NCBI GenBank assembly: GCA_033398695.1
Contig: CM065810.1
Coordinates: 142,133,215-142,197,214, forward strand
From: Orobanche coerulescens
Taxonomy: Eukaryota; Streptophyta; Magnoliopsida; Lamiales; Orobanchaceae
Length of the DNA stretch: 64,000 bases
Reading direction: 5' to 3'
The notes under the pieces are model-generated. The model did no database searches and was not told the DNA's origin. It saw only the letters and a program-made list of their open reading frames with translations. Of the stretch, positions 24,039 through 35,721 are shown piece by piece. Made by a program: the position numbers and the translations under genes. The number at the start of each line of letters is the position of its first letter. Positions within the stretch are counted from its first letter, which is position 1.

Positions 24039-26381
24039 CGTAACACCCCGATATATTCAGAATATTACAATACCGTAAATCCTTTACATAAGAATTTACA
24101 AGGCCGATTAAAAGAAAAGACAATAATGTATACCGCTTTATGAAATTGCTAAAGTAAAATACAACCGTCTGGTTCAAAACCGAAATACAAATATCCAATG
24201 AAGAGTTATTATTACATCACTAAAATCCAAACATTATAAACGGACGACGTACTCGAGTACTTATTGAAATAGCCAACAAACAATGCATAAAGAAACCCGG
24301 CCGAACATCACTCGCACTCGTCGTCATGCATCTCCAGTGGTTGTTTCCCCGCTCTCCTGGATCCTGAACATACACAAATGTTCACCCCCGAAGGGGTTAG
24401 CACAACGATGCTAGTACAAGTACAATAATCATACAACAGTGATATAGTCAACAATTATATCATAACAAGTTTCTCCAACGAGAATATCCACAACACATAT
24501 CATAACAGTATCAACATACTGATGGTATTCCAACGATCCAAATAAGACACAACTATAGATTCCCATGATGATCCCGGACCAACACATGGTGGAACTACTC
24601 GTCCAACGATCCAAACAGACACACTATAGATTCCCATGATGATTCCCGTCGGATCAACGCATGGTGGACATATATTCACAACATATTTACACGATACAAT
24701 CACATCATAATTGTCATAATATAAACAATTCTAATTAGAGTACTTGCCTCGGTTCGTTGACAAGAATAAACTTCCATGAATATCAAAATACTCGAAGGTC
24801 GTCCCCTTCGATCAATCACGTGTTAAGCTCAAACCTTAACAAAACAAATAGCACAGAATTCATTTCATGCTGAATGAACGTCTAACAATTCAACAATTTG
24901 GTAGGAAGTCCTTAATATGCAATCTGCCTGGACAGCTTAACGCACGCTACGCATCCTATGTAGCGTACGTTAATGCTACTTGTTAGCGCACGCAATACAC
25001 ACAGCCTAGCGTACGCTAACCATGCACGGTCAGTACCTCACTGATCAGCCGAATGACTCGCCTGATGACTTAGCGCACGCTAAGTTGCAAATGTGGCGTA
25101 CGCTAAACATACTCGATAGCGCACGTTAATTCACGTAGCTTAGCGCACGCTAATAGTGCATGGCAGTTCACTGGAGGGCAGCAGATTATATACATGGTGA
25201 TGAAGTAAGCGAATCCTTCAGTGATTTGATGTTTGTTATCCGACTTCATGTTATGATCATAACCCTTATGAATGATCTCAAGGATAATAACAACTTCAAG
25301 ATGCAAGTATACGTATAATCATCATAACACCATAATCCATCTTGATTACAATTCTCATGCGAAGTTGGTGATCTTCGGTTGATGTATTAGATTCTACTTT
25401 CATTATACATATTCAAACTTCACCTTGAGGTGAACTAACAATTCCAACTTATACGAAAGAATATTTCCTAAGATGATTCTTCCTTTAAGTTCTTATAATA
25501 TCACCTCCAATTCATGATCACAAAGATAAAATAAATCATACGGATTGTTAACTTCAGAATGTTTCTCTCATCATTTGAAGTACTAGGATTCCGACTTCAA
25601 GGTTCCAACAATAATATCGTAATTGTAGACATTCCAATCTTCTAAACGTGATGTTGTTGAATAATTCACTAATGAAATTCAATATCTCATTAACATGATC
25701 ATCTTATCCCTTGGAATCCAAAAATAAGACTGGTGATAGGTTGAACATACCTTAATATGCCGAAATCACTGAACCACAAGGTAGAATCTGACTCCGGTTG
25801 GTTATGTGCCACTCCAAGGTGTTACTTCTCTTCAATGATCACTCACAAGTGATAACCAATGTTCAAGGATCACTAATATACGTTCTAAGTGTGTTAAAGG
25901 GATGATTAAAGCTCTCTGGCCTCTCAAGGATGAAGAATGGGCGAAAGAAATGAAAGCCAAAACGGGTTGTTGTCCCATTTATAATATTCTGCATTATTAG
26001 CTAATTAGCGCACGCTACCATACATACTTAGCGCGCGCTAATGAGCGTTGACTCCAAATCTGTCCAGGTTCGTCCGCGGGAATCTCATCCGGACCCATGT
26101 CCCGGCTGGCGCATGTGCTAACCACCTACCTCAATAATTCAGTGTCTAGCGCACGCAACTCCTATACGTAGCGTGCGCTAATAACAGCCGATAGCGCGCG
26201 TTAAGCTACATTCTTAGCGTGCGCTATCACGAGTTTGCATGAGAAAATTTGCATGATGTTATACTCAAGTATAAGGATGCCAATGCAAGAAATATCATAC
26301 TCCAATAATCAAAACCACAAATCCGAATAATACAGGGTTCGAATATAGGTAAAATACACAGTAATAAATCCGGATATTACA
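24039..26381 (-). repeat. 5' LTR of element E
   Basis: Nearly identical to 16769-19115. Its plus-strand left end reads CGTAACACC, so the terminal T is mutated. Palindrome clusters are at 24937-25153 and 26004-26226. The CCCGTCGGATC module is at about 24647. Confidence 0.92.
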
Positions 26382-26386
26382 AATAA

Positions 26387-27852
26387 CAACAATGAAATGA
26401 ATTCTATAGCACGACTTAAAGCCGTTGAATTCAAAGAACAAATGACGAAAGTTTGAGTGTTTCCCCCAAAACGGCCAAGAACACGATTCGTCCCGTCAAA
26501 ACATGAAAACGGAATTCCAAATAGAAATATAGATATACAATCCATAGTATATGTTTAAAAACATCATTTAACAACAATCAATCCATCAAAAACGGATGGA
26601 AAACGAGATCAAGAATAAATCCCCCAAAAAGTCGATTCGAAGGAAATCAAGAAATATACTTTGATTCGATGAAGAACAATGGATTAAATGATGTTAAACA
26701 CAAGAATACTACCAATATTAATCATACCCATCATGGATTAATCAATAATACGGAACGAATCGGGCAAAAACGCAAAAACCCCAAAATTCCTCAAAATAGG
26801 GTTCTAGGAAATCTCACCTTGATTCGCTGGATCAAATGATGATATAGGATGATCAATCAATGATATGAACTCAAGAACTTCATGGATTTGTTGTTCAACA
26901 ACATGGCTTCGCCTCCTCCGAAGCTCCAGCCGCGGATCGAAAAGAAGGGAAATAAAAAACGAGTGAAAATGCGACTGCTCTGTCACATTTATATCGGTGC
27001 ACTTAGCGTGGCGCTAGGTCGCCGAGCTAGCGACGCTATCGCCCGGCCGCAATCCAGACACCGCCGACTGTAGCGCATGCCTTTCTCGGTCAGAAGCGCT
27101 ACTCACGGCCGTAGCGTGCGTAGTGCCCGGCGATGGCGGCGCTACCGCCGATCCACCCGAGTCGTAACCTCATCGCTTTACTGTCTCGGCCGACTAGCAC
27201 GCACAGCTAACCGGCCGTAGCGTGCGCTGCCTCCCGGCCGTAGCACGCGCTACCTTCCGGCCGTAGCGTGCGTTATGCCGGTTCCTGCTGCACCCGTCCG
27301 GCCAGTGCCCGCAACCGTCCGGCCAGTACCCGCAACCGTCCGGCCAGCACCCGACCACCAGGGCTCGACGACTCGGTTATCCGAAAATGCACGGAACGAA
27401 CACGACAAAATGCTCGTGGGCAACATCATCAACCCGAAATGAAATATCATGCAACAATTAATCACACGCGGCCATGAAAAGGGTCAAGACAACAAATACG
27501 AATGCGGCTACCCACAACTTTGGGTAAATTATAAAATGGCCCAAAACGCCCGAAAATCACGATACGTGATCAAATAGCCAAACCGAAGTTCATAACACGT
27601 CTAACAAAGTTAAACGGACTTACGGGAAACTCAAAACAGCAGTTTCGAACGAGATTCATAAGAATCGAACTCAAGTGCGGAAAAGTCGCTAAAAAGCACG
27701 GAACTCAACAAAACGACACCGAAACGAACTCGGATGTCGAAAAGTGCAGAATTAAACATTCTCAGAATGACGAAACGGTCACAAGAAAGCCGTTAAAACA
27801 GACTCTCGTCAAAAAAAGAAAATTAACGGAAATCGAATTTGCGGATATTACA
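26387..27852 (-). repeat. Family-A Tekay-type LTR, right part (U3)
   Basis: Continuation of the LTR begun at 15175; it ends GCGGATATTACA. On the minus strand this is the U3 side. The stretch 27505-27750 is nearly identical to about 59700-59970 in solo LTR H, as is 26830-26960 to 59090-59200. The region between, with the palindromes, is not. Three 21-bp tandem units (27294-27356, each starting CCGTCCGGCCAG) also occur here. Confidence 0.87.
26987..27276 (-). promoter_or_regulatory. Promoter of family-A LTR: TAGCG-type palindromes plus TATA
   Basis: About eight GTAGCG-NN-CGCTAC-like motifs (27003-27276; e.g. GTAGCACGCGCTAC at 27240, GTAGCGTGCGTTA at 27263), often preceded by CGGCC, lie immediately upstream, on the minus strand, of TATAAAT at 26987-26993. 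Confidence 0.68.
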
Positions 27853-29126
27853 TACTACCCTCCTTAAAAGAAGTTTCGTCCCGAAACTTAAAACAAGTAG
27901 GGAGAAGCGATATTCCGCCAGGAAGACTCAACGAGATACACAAGAAATGCGTAACTTATGCCCAACGGTGAAACGTTACAAGCAACACAAAGGAATATAC
28001 GGCGTGAAAACACACCGCGACGACCAACACAACGTCGCCGTTAGGGATATAATAAAACCAACAAATGACAAGCGTCATCAAACGGATAATATAGTCAAGT
28101 CAATTATCCGAATAATCACAAAACACAACGAACGAAAATCAATATGATTGACCAACCCAACGGTACATCAATCAAAACGCGAGCCAATCGCTGAACAAAT
28201 ACGGAATTCCACCGCCCAAGGGTTGGAAGATCGAAAACGAGACTAATTTCCCGAACTTAAGAGAATTATGAAGGAGCCTGAACGTTCAACAATCACGAAA
28301 CGAGATCAACAAAAACCGAACAATCAAACGATCGAGACAACAAAAATCGAACTATCATGTTCGAATCACGAAGAACAATAAAATTTAAACAACAACTCCC
28401 AGGTTCACGTCTCGGCAATATATGATCCGGTGAAAACAACAAGATGTGATTCGCATAAGATCCACAGGAAATGGAATAGCAATTGAAAAGTCACAACGAC
28501 AAACGAGTCATTCCGAAATAATACCACACTCATTCGATCAACAAAAGCAAGGGGCAGGACAAGCTCAGGAAATGTCAACGAACATAAACGAGTTGACAGA
28601 GTCAAAAATACAGAAGTTCAAAATCCAAATCCACTTCGAATAAAAGAACTAGTAGAACCAAAAGATGTTACTTCCGAACAAGGTTCACAAGAATCAAATC
28701 GAACTCGGAAAAGTCACAACGATAACTAGATCGACCCAAAACAAGATCACGGCTCGTTCGAACGATAAAACCAAAATACTGAACAAGTTCAGAAAGTATC
28801 AACGAATACGAGCGAGTCGATAGACTTGAGGAAGAGAAAATGCAGAAGTCCGAAACAATACGGGTATTACATTCGACCTCTTATAAAAGAAGGTCGTCCC
28901 CGCAACTCACAATAATGGAAACAAGGCAACAACACAAAGGCAGCTGACGGAAACATTCCCCATGGGCCTCTTAGAGCCGATCCTGATATATGTGCTAAAG
29001 TTCATGTCCCGAAAGACTTGGAACCCAACTCGCAAAGCTGGATCCCGTGTCTCTCGGGTCCACACATAAAATGCGTTACTAGCGAGAAGGACAATTGGTA
29101 CGTGCATGCCCCCGGCACACCACGGT
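27853..29126 (-). mobile_element. Degenerate gypsy fragments with two polypurine-side junctions
   Basis: Right after the family-A LTR, the plus-strand TACTACCCTCCTTAAAAG followed by TTTCGTCCCGAAACT is the pol-end and polypurine side of a Tekay element (compare 19116 and 47271). A second such junction follows GGGTATTACA at 28871 (ATTCGACCTCTTATAAAAG). Between them is A-rich non-coding sequence with two loosely related units (about 28478-28640 and 28695-28855). I could read no coding domain. Confidence 0.5.
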
Positions 29127-29629
29127 TGTAACACCTCGGCTCGGCATACCGAATATACAACTGCTAGGTACAATGGAATATAACGTCGCAAAACAACAAA
29201 CCGGAGATGCCAACTTGGCATAACATATCAACACATACTAAAATCACAACAACCACGGCATCGTTCGATGATTACAATGGCCCGAACGATACCCATCATA
29301 TAATTACTAAACATCACGAAACAAGCACGTATGTACACAATCATACACACCTTCTCCGACCACAAGCAGGAAATGATGGGTTTTAAAAACGAAAACCACT
29401 TTTTGAAAACAATTTGGAAACACCGGTAGATCTTGAGTATCACTTTACAAAAAGTAGTACAAACACCCTTATTGAGACTTTGAAAACCATCTTGCGTTTG
29501 AACAAAAATGAGGACACTTTTCTTTTAGTGAAAAACATTCAGAAATATTCGACACTTGGGTCTAAGCAACTGCATTTGAAAATATCTCAAAATATTTTTG
29601 GTCCTCAACTGGAAATTGAAATGTATTGC
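29127..29629 (-). repeat. LTR-like fragment that hosts solo LTR G
   Basis: It starts TGTAACACCTCGGCTCGG, the pattern of a Tekay LTR end, and runs without a gene to the insertion point of G. The sequence continues after G at 61542-61823. Its other LTR end is not found. Confidence 0.45.
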
Positions 29630-29963
29630 TGTAATATCCGTAACTTTCTATTTTTAGCAGTTTCTATTTTTGGTGTATGTCTATTTTTATCAACTCGTTT
29701 GTAACCGTTTCGACATTTTGAATCTACTTTATTCTTGGAGTTTTTCCATTTGGACGAGTTTTGGAGATATTTTCGCGTAATTTCATTTTCTGACATGTTT
29801 TGTCGTATGAACATTCGATTCTCGTAAAACTCGTTCGTTTTCGTTGTTTCTTGGTTTGTACAAGTTCGTATGGTTGAGTTGGTCATGTTGAGACTTTCGG
29901 TTTGTAAATCCGACGTCGTTTCGTGATTTTCAGGCACTTGGGCCATTTTTGTAATTTCCTAAT

Positions 29964-30676
29964 TGATAGGACGTCGAATGTACGCTCACTGAAAACCCGG
30001 TTTAAAATATGGACCAATAAAGGTCCGACCTAGGTTCTTAGATAAGGAGATTACAACCCAAGATCCTTTAGAAGGGCGCCGACCTCGGAGGCCCCATTTA
30101 GCTGTGACATCTGTTAGAAGGGCGCCGACCTCGGAGGCCCCATTTAGTTGTGACATCTGTTAGAAGGGCACCGACCTCGGAGGCCCCCGTTGACCTATGA
30201 TATCCGATAACAGGTCGCCGACCTCAAAGGTCTCTCAAACTACTGATTTGAATAGGGATGAGCCGACCTAAAAACCACCGAACTCCGGAAGGTCGAACTC
30301 TTGGGAAAGAAGATCCTGACTCACCTGACAGAATCCCTAAAATCCAGGGGTTGAGAACCCATACCTTGCCAATCCCGGAGATCCAGGGATTGAGAGCCCA
30401 TACCTCGCAATCCCTAAATCCAGGATGGGAAATCGCAGCTTGAATCCCTGGATATCCGGGATTCTCTCTAGGAATCAGGAATCATCTCAGATAACAAGGC
30501 ATCCTCCCTCCTATAAAAGGGAGAGAGGGGGTTCCTCAAAAGGGGATACACACTCTGAGAATACAGCATTTTTTAGAGAGAGAAAGAAAAGAGAGTACTT
30601 CATATATTTTGGGTTTTCTTAGCTAAACTTCTAAGATTAACCCGGTTCTTGGTGGCCGATCAGCTCGGTTACATCA
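29964..30676 (+). repeat. 5' LTR of the Tat element
   Basis: TGATAGGACG ... TTACATCA. It holds three 46-bp tandem units (30069-30206, each with CCGACCTCGGAGGCC) and a nested near-palindrome at 30442-30464 (arms GAATCCC/GGGATTC around GGATATCC). The TATA box follows within CTCCCTCCTATAAAAGG at 30504-30520. The leader then has a run of GAGAGA. Confidence 0.92.
30504..30520 (+). promoter_or_regulatory. Tat LTR TATA box (sense)
   Basis: CTCCCTCCTATAAAAGG, repeated at 36576-36592 in the 3' LTR. The same 17 bases occur on the opposite strand at 35722-35738 upstream of the antisense ORF. Confidence 0.75.
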
Positions 30677-30678
30677 AG

Positions 30679-30696
30679 TGGCGCCGTCTGTGGGAA
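30679..30696 (+). other. Primer-binding site of the Tat element
   Basis: TGGCGCCGTCTGTGGGAA starts two bases after the LTR end. This sequence is characteristic of Tat-lineage elements; the primer is probably a tRNA-Arg. Confidence 0.75.
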
Positions 30697-30738
30697 TTGT
30701 GACATCGAGTCACTTTGAGTTGAGACGTGAGGTTAGTA

Positions 30739-31345
30739 ATGGCAGAAGAAATGAACCAGAAGAGAACAGGGATTTAATACCCGAAATCTAGAAGAGGAAC
30801 TAGCGGCGGTGGGTGGAGAAGCGACTGGAGAAAACACCCGCCACCCTCAGAAGAAGTCGCACCCAAAGATAATTACACTAACGAAGGAAGCCTTAGCCGA
30901 CATAATCGCCAAAGCAATCCGTAAGAGCCGGAGGTCGAAAAACAAAGGGTACCACGAAAATAATACCATCCTATCGGATGGGCCTAAGAAATTGATCCAA
31001 GAAGAACATGGTGAGAGTTATCCAAAAATATGGGAGCGATCTAGGCAGAAAACGCAGATCCCTTGATATCCAAAGATGCAGACGAGCCTGGAAGAGTTGC
31101 GACAGAGGGTTGCGGGAGGGACATGGAAAGTCATCCGTGCCATCCCTTCTCGAAGGCATACTACAGCCGAGCTCCCGTATGGGTTTAGTGGTCATTACCT
31201 TCACCTATGATGGACTCTCAGATCCTACCCGACATTTATACCGATTCGAGAACATGGCGGTACTACATAGATATTCGGATGCCGTGAGTTGCAGGGCATT
31301 CTTGGCCACACTGACAGAGTCAGCTCAGGATTGGTTCCACCAGTC
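30739..31345 (+). pseudogene. Tat-type gag, partial
   Basis: An ATG at 30739 starts MAEEMNQKRTG but stops at once. A second frame (30809-31066) and a third (31008 onward) carry the rest, so at least two frameshifts are present. The capsid piece YDGLSDPTRHLYRFENMA ... TESAQDWFHQ is readable at about 31205-31345. It then joins directly to integrase sequence, so the C-terminal half of gag and the zinc knuckle are missing. Confidence 0.75.
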
Positions 31346-32009
31346 CCCGATACTCATCGAGCAAAGAATCATAAGTTTCCTGTTTAACAACATTTGCTGC
31401 AGGTACGGAGCGCCCCAGATACTCATCTCAGATAATGGAACCCAATTCAAGGGGAAGAGAACCCAGTCCTGGTGCGAGGGTATGCATATCAAGCAAAGGG
31501 GATAAAAACCCGCTTAGACAAAGTGGGTGGAGGATGGGTGGATGAGCTTAGCTCGGTACTATGGTCGTACAGGACCACACCTAGATCGTCAACAGGAGAA
31601 ACACCCTTCAGTATGGTCTACGGGTCCGAGGCCGTCATCCCCGCAGAAGTCGGAGAAATGTCCCATCGGGTTCGATGGTTCAATGAGGTGGAGAACGAGG
31701 AAATAATGAAGGAGGCGTTAGATACCATAGAAGAAAGGAGGGAAGCGGCAGCAGCACGAACTGAAAGATACAAAAGCCTGACAAAAGCAGCTCATGACAA
31801 AAGAGTCAGGAAGAGACAATTCTGTGTCGGTGATTTGGTGCTTAGGCGAGTGATGCCCTCGTAAAAACAGAAAGCTGGAGCCGAATCGGGAGGGCCCTTA
31901 CAAGGTAATCCGAATTTACGCGGAGGAGCTTACGAGCTTGAGGATATGGAGGGGCGCCTCATCAAAAGACCTTGGAACATATGTCACTTAAAAAAGTATT
32001 TTGTGTGAA
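31346..32009 (+). pseudogene. Tat-type integrase C-terminal remnant
   Basis: The segment starts after a large deletion. It keeps CRYGAPQILISDNGTQFKG (second catalytic Asp) and then, after a second deletion near 31499, KTRLDKVGGGWVDELSSVLW onward to the C-terminal RKRQFCVGDLVLRRV. The second deletion removes the segment that would hold the catalytic Glu. Beyond 31860 the reading frame breaks, with the final LKKYFV-like end at about 32009. Confidence 0.82.
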
Positions 32010-32096
32010 GAGATGTGGAAAAAGCTTATATTGTTTTAATGAAAGTCTATTACAAAAATATATCTCGAATGTGTTGATCAAGTAAAACTAGAAATG

Positions 32097-32545
32097 ACAT
32101 CCGAATAGGCGAAACGCCTCAGATCCGAGTAAGGGTGAACCGCCTCTGACACCGAACAGCAAACGCCCGCATCCGAGTAAGGGTGAACCGCCTCGACATC
32201 CGAATAGGCGAAACGCCCATCCGAGTAAGGGTGAACCGCCTCCGACATCCGAATAGGCGAAACGCCTCCGATCCGAGTAAGGGTGAACCGCCTCCGACAT
32301 CCGAATAGCGAAACGCCCGATCCGAGTAAGGGTGAACCGCCTCGACATCCGAATAGGCGAAACGCCCAGATCCGAGTAAGGGTGAACCGCCTCGACATCC
32401 GAATAGGCGAAACGCCCAGATTCGAGTAAGGGTGAACCGCCCTCGACATCCGAATAGCGAAACGCCTCCATCCAAGTAAGGGTGAACCGCCTCTAACATC
32501 CGAAAAGGCGAAACGCCCGTATCCGAGTAAAGGCGGACCGACCTA
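32097..32545. repeat. Minisatellite, about 50 bp x 9
   Basis: About nine units of 48-53 bp alternate CCGAGTAAGGGTGAACCGCC and ATCCGAATAGGCGAAACGCC, with small indels. The period is not a multiple of three, which is why all three minus frames stay open across it. It lies between the end of pol and the end of the antisense ORF. Confidence 0.92.
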
Positions 32546-32653
32546 TGAAACTATCACTAAGGGAAATACCCAACTTACACTAAAGATCGGTGAAAAGATT
32601 AAGTCAAACCGGTCGGATTACATTTAGGAATTTTCAAATTTAAAGTGGGGCCT

Positions 32654-32882
32654 CCGAGCTATATCAACTTTGTTGTATCAAAACAAACAGCACAAGATAC
32701 ATCAAGGTTACAAGCAACTCCGAGCTATATCGACTTTGTTGTATCAAAACAAACAGGCACAAGATACATCAAGGTTACAAGCAACACCGAGCTATATCAA
32801 CTTTGTTGTATCAAATCAAACAGCACAAGATACATCAAGGTTACAAGCAATACCGAGCTATATCAACTTTGTTGTCATTCAA
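32654..32882. repeat. Tandem array, about 66 bp x 3.5
   Basis: Units start at 32654, 32720, 32787 and 32853 with CCGAGCTATATCRACTTTG, then a TTGTATCAAAACAAACAG stretch. The last unit is partial. Like the first array it lies in the convergent gap between pol and the antisense ORF. Confidence 0.92.
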
Positions 32883-33913
32883 CTCAAAAAGCACACAAAC
32901 CCAAAGTATATTCAACTCGTAAAGTTGTCATTCAAAATAGTTGCAAGACAAATAAAGTAGAAAAAAATAGAAGAAAAATATACATTGTCTACACTAAGCT
33001 ACAGGCTCAAGACGGAGGAGGCGGCGGAGGAGAAGCATCACGATCGGTCCCAACCACCTCGGGACTAGGAGTATTGGCCATAACAGGTGAACGGGGAGGA
33101 TCAGAAGGTAGCTCCAATTCAAACCCAGATTCCTTTAGGGACTCCTCAAGGGCGTCCTTCCACCAGGCCGCCTCCGGAGATTCTTCCACGTCCGGACCAA
33201 CCCAAGGAACGGAGCCCTGGCCCAATGCAAAGATCCCGGTCCAGCTCGCCCGAAAAGCCCAATGAAGCTAGCTGCTCACGAGCACGGGTCAGAGCAAAAT
33301 CAAAATATTGCGTCGCAGTTGGGGCTAGCTTAACCAGGAATGCGGTGGAATTATGATACCGGGCCAGGAGGGCGGAACGGTAGGCCTACAAAAAAGAGTG
33401 ACCAACGTCACTAGCTAGGAATCGACGTCGGCCATCCGTCACCCCGCGCTCATAAGACGATCCCTCGGATCTAGCCTCGGCTAGTTGGGTCTCCAGCAGG
33501 GTCACTCGTTCCGACGCCGCTCTAGCTTGAGCTTCGAATTCGGCGACCTTCTCCAGCTCAGCCTTCGCCCGTGCCTCAAGTTGGGCTATCCTTTCGGATT
33601 CGGCCCTAGCTGCCGACAACTGAGCCTCGAGCTGGCCCACCTTCTCCGTTTCAGCCGAAGACATGGTCTTCCAAAATTTCAGCTCTTGGTTTAGCTAAAC
33701 ATTGGCCATCTGGGCCCGCTCTAAAACCGCCTCCCGCTCAGAATCCTTCTTAAGGGCAGCATCTAAGCGATACTCCCTCTCCTGAAGCCGGGCCGAAAGA
33801 TCAGAATTAGCCGCCAGGGCGGCCTCCAGGTCGGCTTGCATCTGGGTGAGTTGCGAAGAAGAAGTAGCGCCGAGCTTATGATCCTCGGCGAAGGTCACGA
33901 AGGTGGCGAAAAA

Positions 33914-34000
33914 CTGCACAAGAAGTTATATCAGGTCGGCAGAGGGTAATAATAAACATAAAAATAATCAAAAGTGGTATGAAGGCGAAAAGGGGAATAC
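33914..34000 (-). other. Predicted intron 2 of the antisense ORF
   Basis: Donor AAG|GTATTC at 34000 and acceptor TTGTGCAG| ending at 33914 (87 nt). Splicing joins MYFGK to FFATFVTF in frame. Confidence 0.7.
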
Positions 34001-34440
34001 CTTCCCAAAGTACATCATCATAGCATCAAATTTAGGGTCCTCCTCGGCATCTCGTAACCCCAGCTTATCCTTAGCCGGGACCATGGAGCTAAAATAAGGG
34101 AGAAATATCTCAAACTCCTTGCAGCGGAGAAGAGTCTCCATAGCCGGACCTGGAGGACCCGCGGTCTTCGGCCGTTTGGAAGCAGGGGAGCTAGGAGAAG
34201 AGGCCCTCTGAGTGACCTGAAGTTGCCGAGACGAGCTCGCAGAGCCTCGTCCGGTGGTCAAGGTAGGAGCCAGATCGGATGGGAGAGTTACCCCAGACTT
34301 GGGGCGAGCAGGAGCCTTCCGTTTGGCTTTGGACGAGCCCTCCGCCCTCTCCTTGGGAGGATTCGTCGACTTAGGGACCTTCGCTTTGTTTGGTTCAGCT
34401 GGCTTGGAGGCATCCGACTGGCAGGTTCGCATGAATCGAT

Positions 34441-34535
34441 CTACAAAAAACAGTACAAACGGTCAAGGAAATAGCCAAAAAGCAAAATAACAAAGATCTA
34501 AAAAATATATATATATATATATAGATAAAGCCTAC
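34441..34535 (-). other. Predicted intron 1 of the antisense ORF
   Basis: Donor CG|GTAGGC at 34535 and acceptor TTTTTTGTAG| ending at 34441 (95 nt). It includes a TA microsatellite (about 34505-34522) and is AT-rich, unlike the exons. Confidence 0.7.
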
Positions 34536-35721
34536 CGATGTCAGGGATAGCCGGGTAGGGATTCGAGCTCAGCCCACAATGGAACAGAAGATCATGGAAT
34601 TGCGTCAGCTGGAAAGCATTATAGGGAATGGCATTCCATTCCCGAACTTTCTCGACCCACGCAGCCCGGATGGAACTACGCCTAGGAATAGGATCCTGGC
34701 TCGGAGTAGCCTGCGTCCATTGCGTAGGAAAGCCCCAAGAATCGGATGTGGGGAGCCGAAGGAAAAAAAAGCGGGACCTCCAGTCCTTCACATTGGAAGG
34801 GAGGTGGGTGAAGAAATGGGCGTCGTTTCGGGAGGTCAAGTAAAAAGAGCCTTTAAAACTCTTTAGCCCAAAGCAAAAATAGAAAAAGCCCAGGTCGAGT
34901 TCCTCATGTCTGTAATGACACAAAGACGAGAAAACCCACCATATAGCGAAAAGAGTTAGGAGAGAACTGGTTGAGGGGAAGATTGTATTTAATGGAGAGA
35001 GAGACAAGGAAGGGATGGGGTGGGAAGCGAAGACCACTGCTCACCTGGTCCACAAACCAGGTAATATGACCCGGAGGGGGATGATCAGGGGTATCGCTAG
35101 CACGAGGTGTGACAAATTCCCACCCGGGGAAGCCTAAGAAATCTTATAAAACTAGCCGGTAGCTGGCCGGGCTAGTCCTCGATAGAGGATGGGAGGGAGA
35201 ACTCGAGTCGCCCCTACAACCGTCGATAGGGGTCGGCTAAAAGGCCGGTCACGATTACCTCGTTCGTGGGGGAGGGGAAGGAGGATCTACAATGATTAGG
35301 GAATGCCGGAGGAGGGATGTCACCTAGCTCGGACGATCTACGTCACCTAAAGGTTCATCCCTAAGGCGGAGGGAGGAACCGTGGCTCGCCCGACCTACCC
35401 CGAATCCCCATCGAAGAGGAAAGACCCTCCAAAAAGAGTTCACGGCCGATTCGCGGAAATATTTTGGGAATCCAAGGCGACATAACTTAAGGAGGAAAAG
35501 GGGAGGAAGAAGAAGAGGAAAATATCTGTAAAACAAATCAAAAAGCTAAAGAGATGTTTAGATGAACATACCCATGGGATTGGGTGGAAGTTCGCCGGAG
35601 AAAGGTAGAGCAAACTTGTCGCCGGGGACAGATAGCTGCGATTGCTAGGGTCGCCTGGGAATATTTGCACCAGAGATTGAGGGTATAAAATCGCGGAAGT
35701 GGTAAAGGGGGAAGAAGAAGA

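Larger units (their letters stand above)
16769..26381 (-). mobile_element. Tekay-type Ty3/gypsy chromovirus 'E', full length, TSD AATAA
   Basis: The 9613-bp element lies between AATAA at 16764-16768 and AATAA at 26382-26386. Its LTRs are 2347 and 2343 bp and closely alike. On the minus strand the order is 5' LTR (24039-26381), PBS, gag, protease, RT, RNase H, integrase, chromodomain, polypurine tract and 3' LTR (16769-19115). Gag-pol has several frameshifts, so it is not autonomous. It sits inside the family-A LTR. Confidence 0.95.
33007..35140 (-). pseudogene. Antisense ORF of the Tat element (putative gypsy-type PF04195-like), with introns
   Basis: Tat-lineage elements are known to carry an ORF antisense to gag-pol between pol and the 3' LTR. 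On the minus strand from about 35140 I read PPPGHITWFVDQVSSGLRFPP, LPLNQFSPNSFRYMVGF and VKDWRSRFFFL, which fits the 'putative gypsy type transposon' domain (Pfam PF04195). Then follow a Lys/Pro/Ser-rich linker and a long coiled coil rich in Ala and Glu (33386-33919). Two GT-AG introns split it. Lesions seen are a frameshift near 34920, in-frame TAGs near 33700 and 33386, and a frame change near 33225. The function of this protein family is unknown. Confidence 0.75.

Noticed and set aside
32078..32499. Three overlapping minus-strand ORFs of about 125 codons
   Set aside because: All three frames stay open because the repeat unit lacks stops and its length is not a multiple of three. This is repeat composition, not coding.
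32097..32545. CRISPR-like appearance of the 50-bp array
   Set aside because: The repeats abut with small variation and there are no unique spacers; the surroundings are a plant retrotransposon.
32645..33265. 206-codon plus-strand ORF
   Set aside because: The first half is translated 66-bp repeats and the second half is the reverse of the antisense ORF end.
33485..34866. Plus-strand ORFs across the antisense gene region
   Set aside because: They are shadows of GC-rich minus-strand exons and show no domain.
35526..35571. Possible further intron upstream of the antisense ORF (GG|GTATGT ... TTTTACAG|)
   Set aside because: The sites look good but the interval is only 46 nt, shorter than plant introns usually are.
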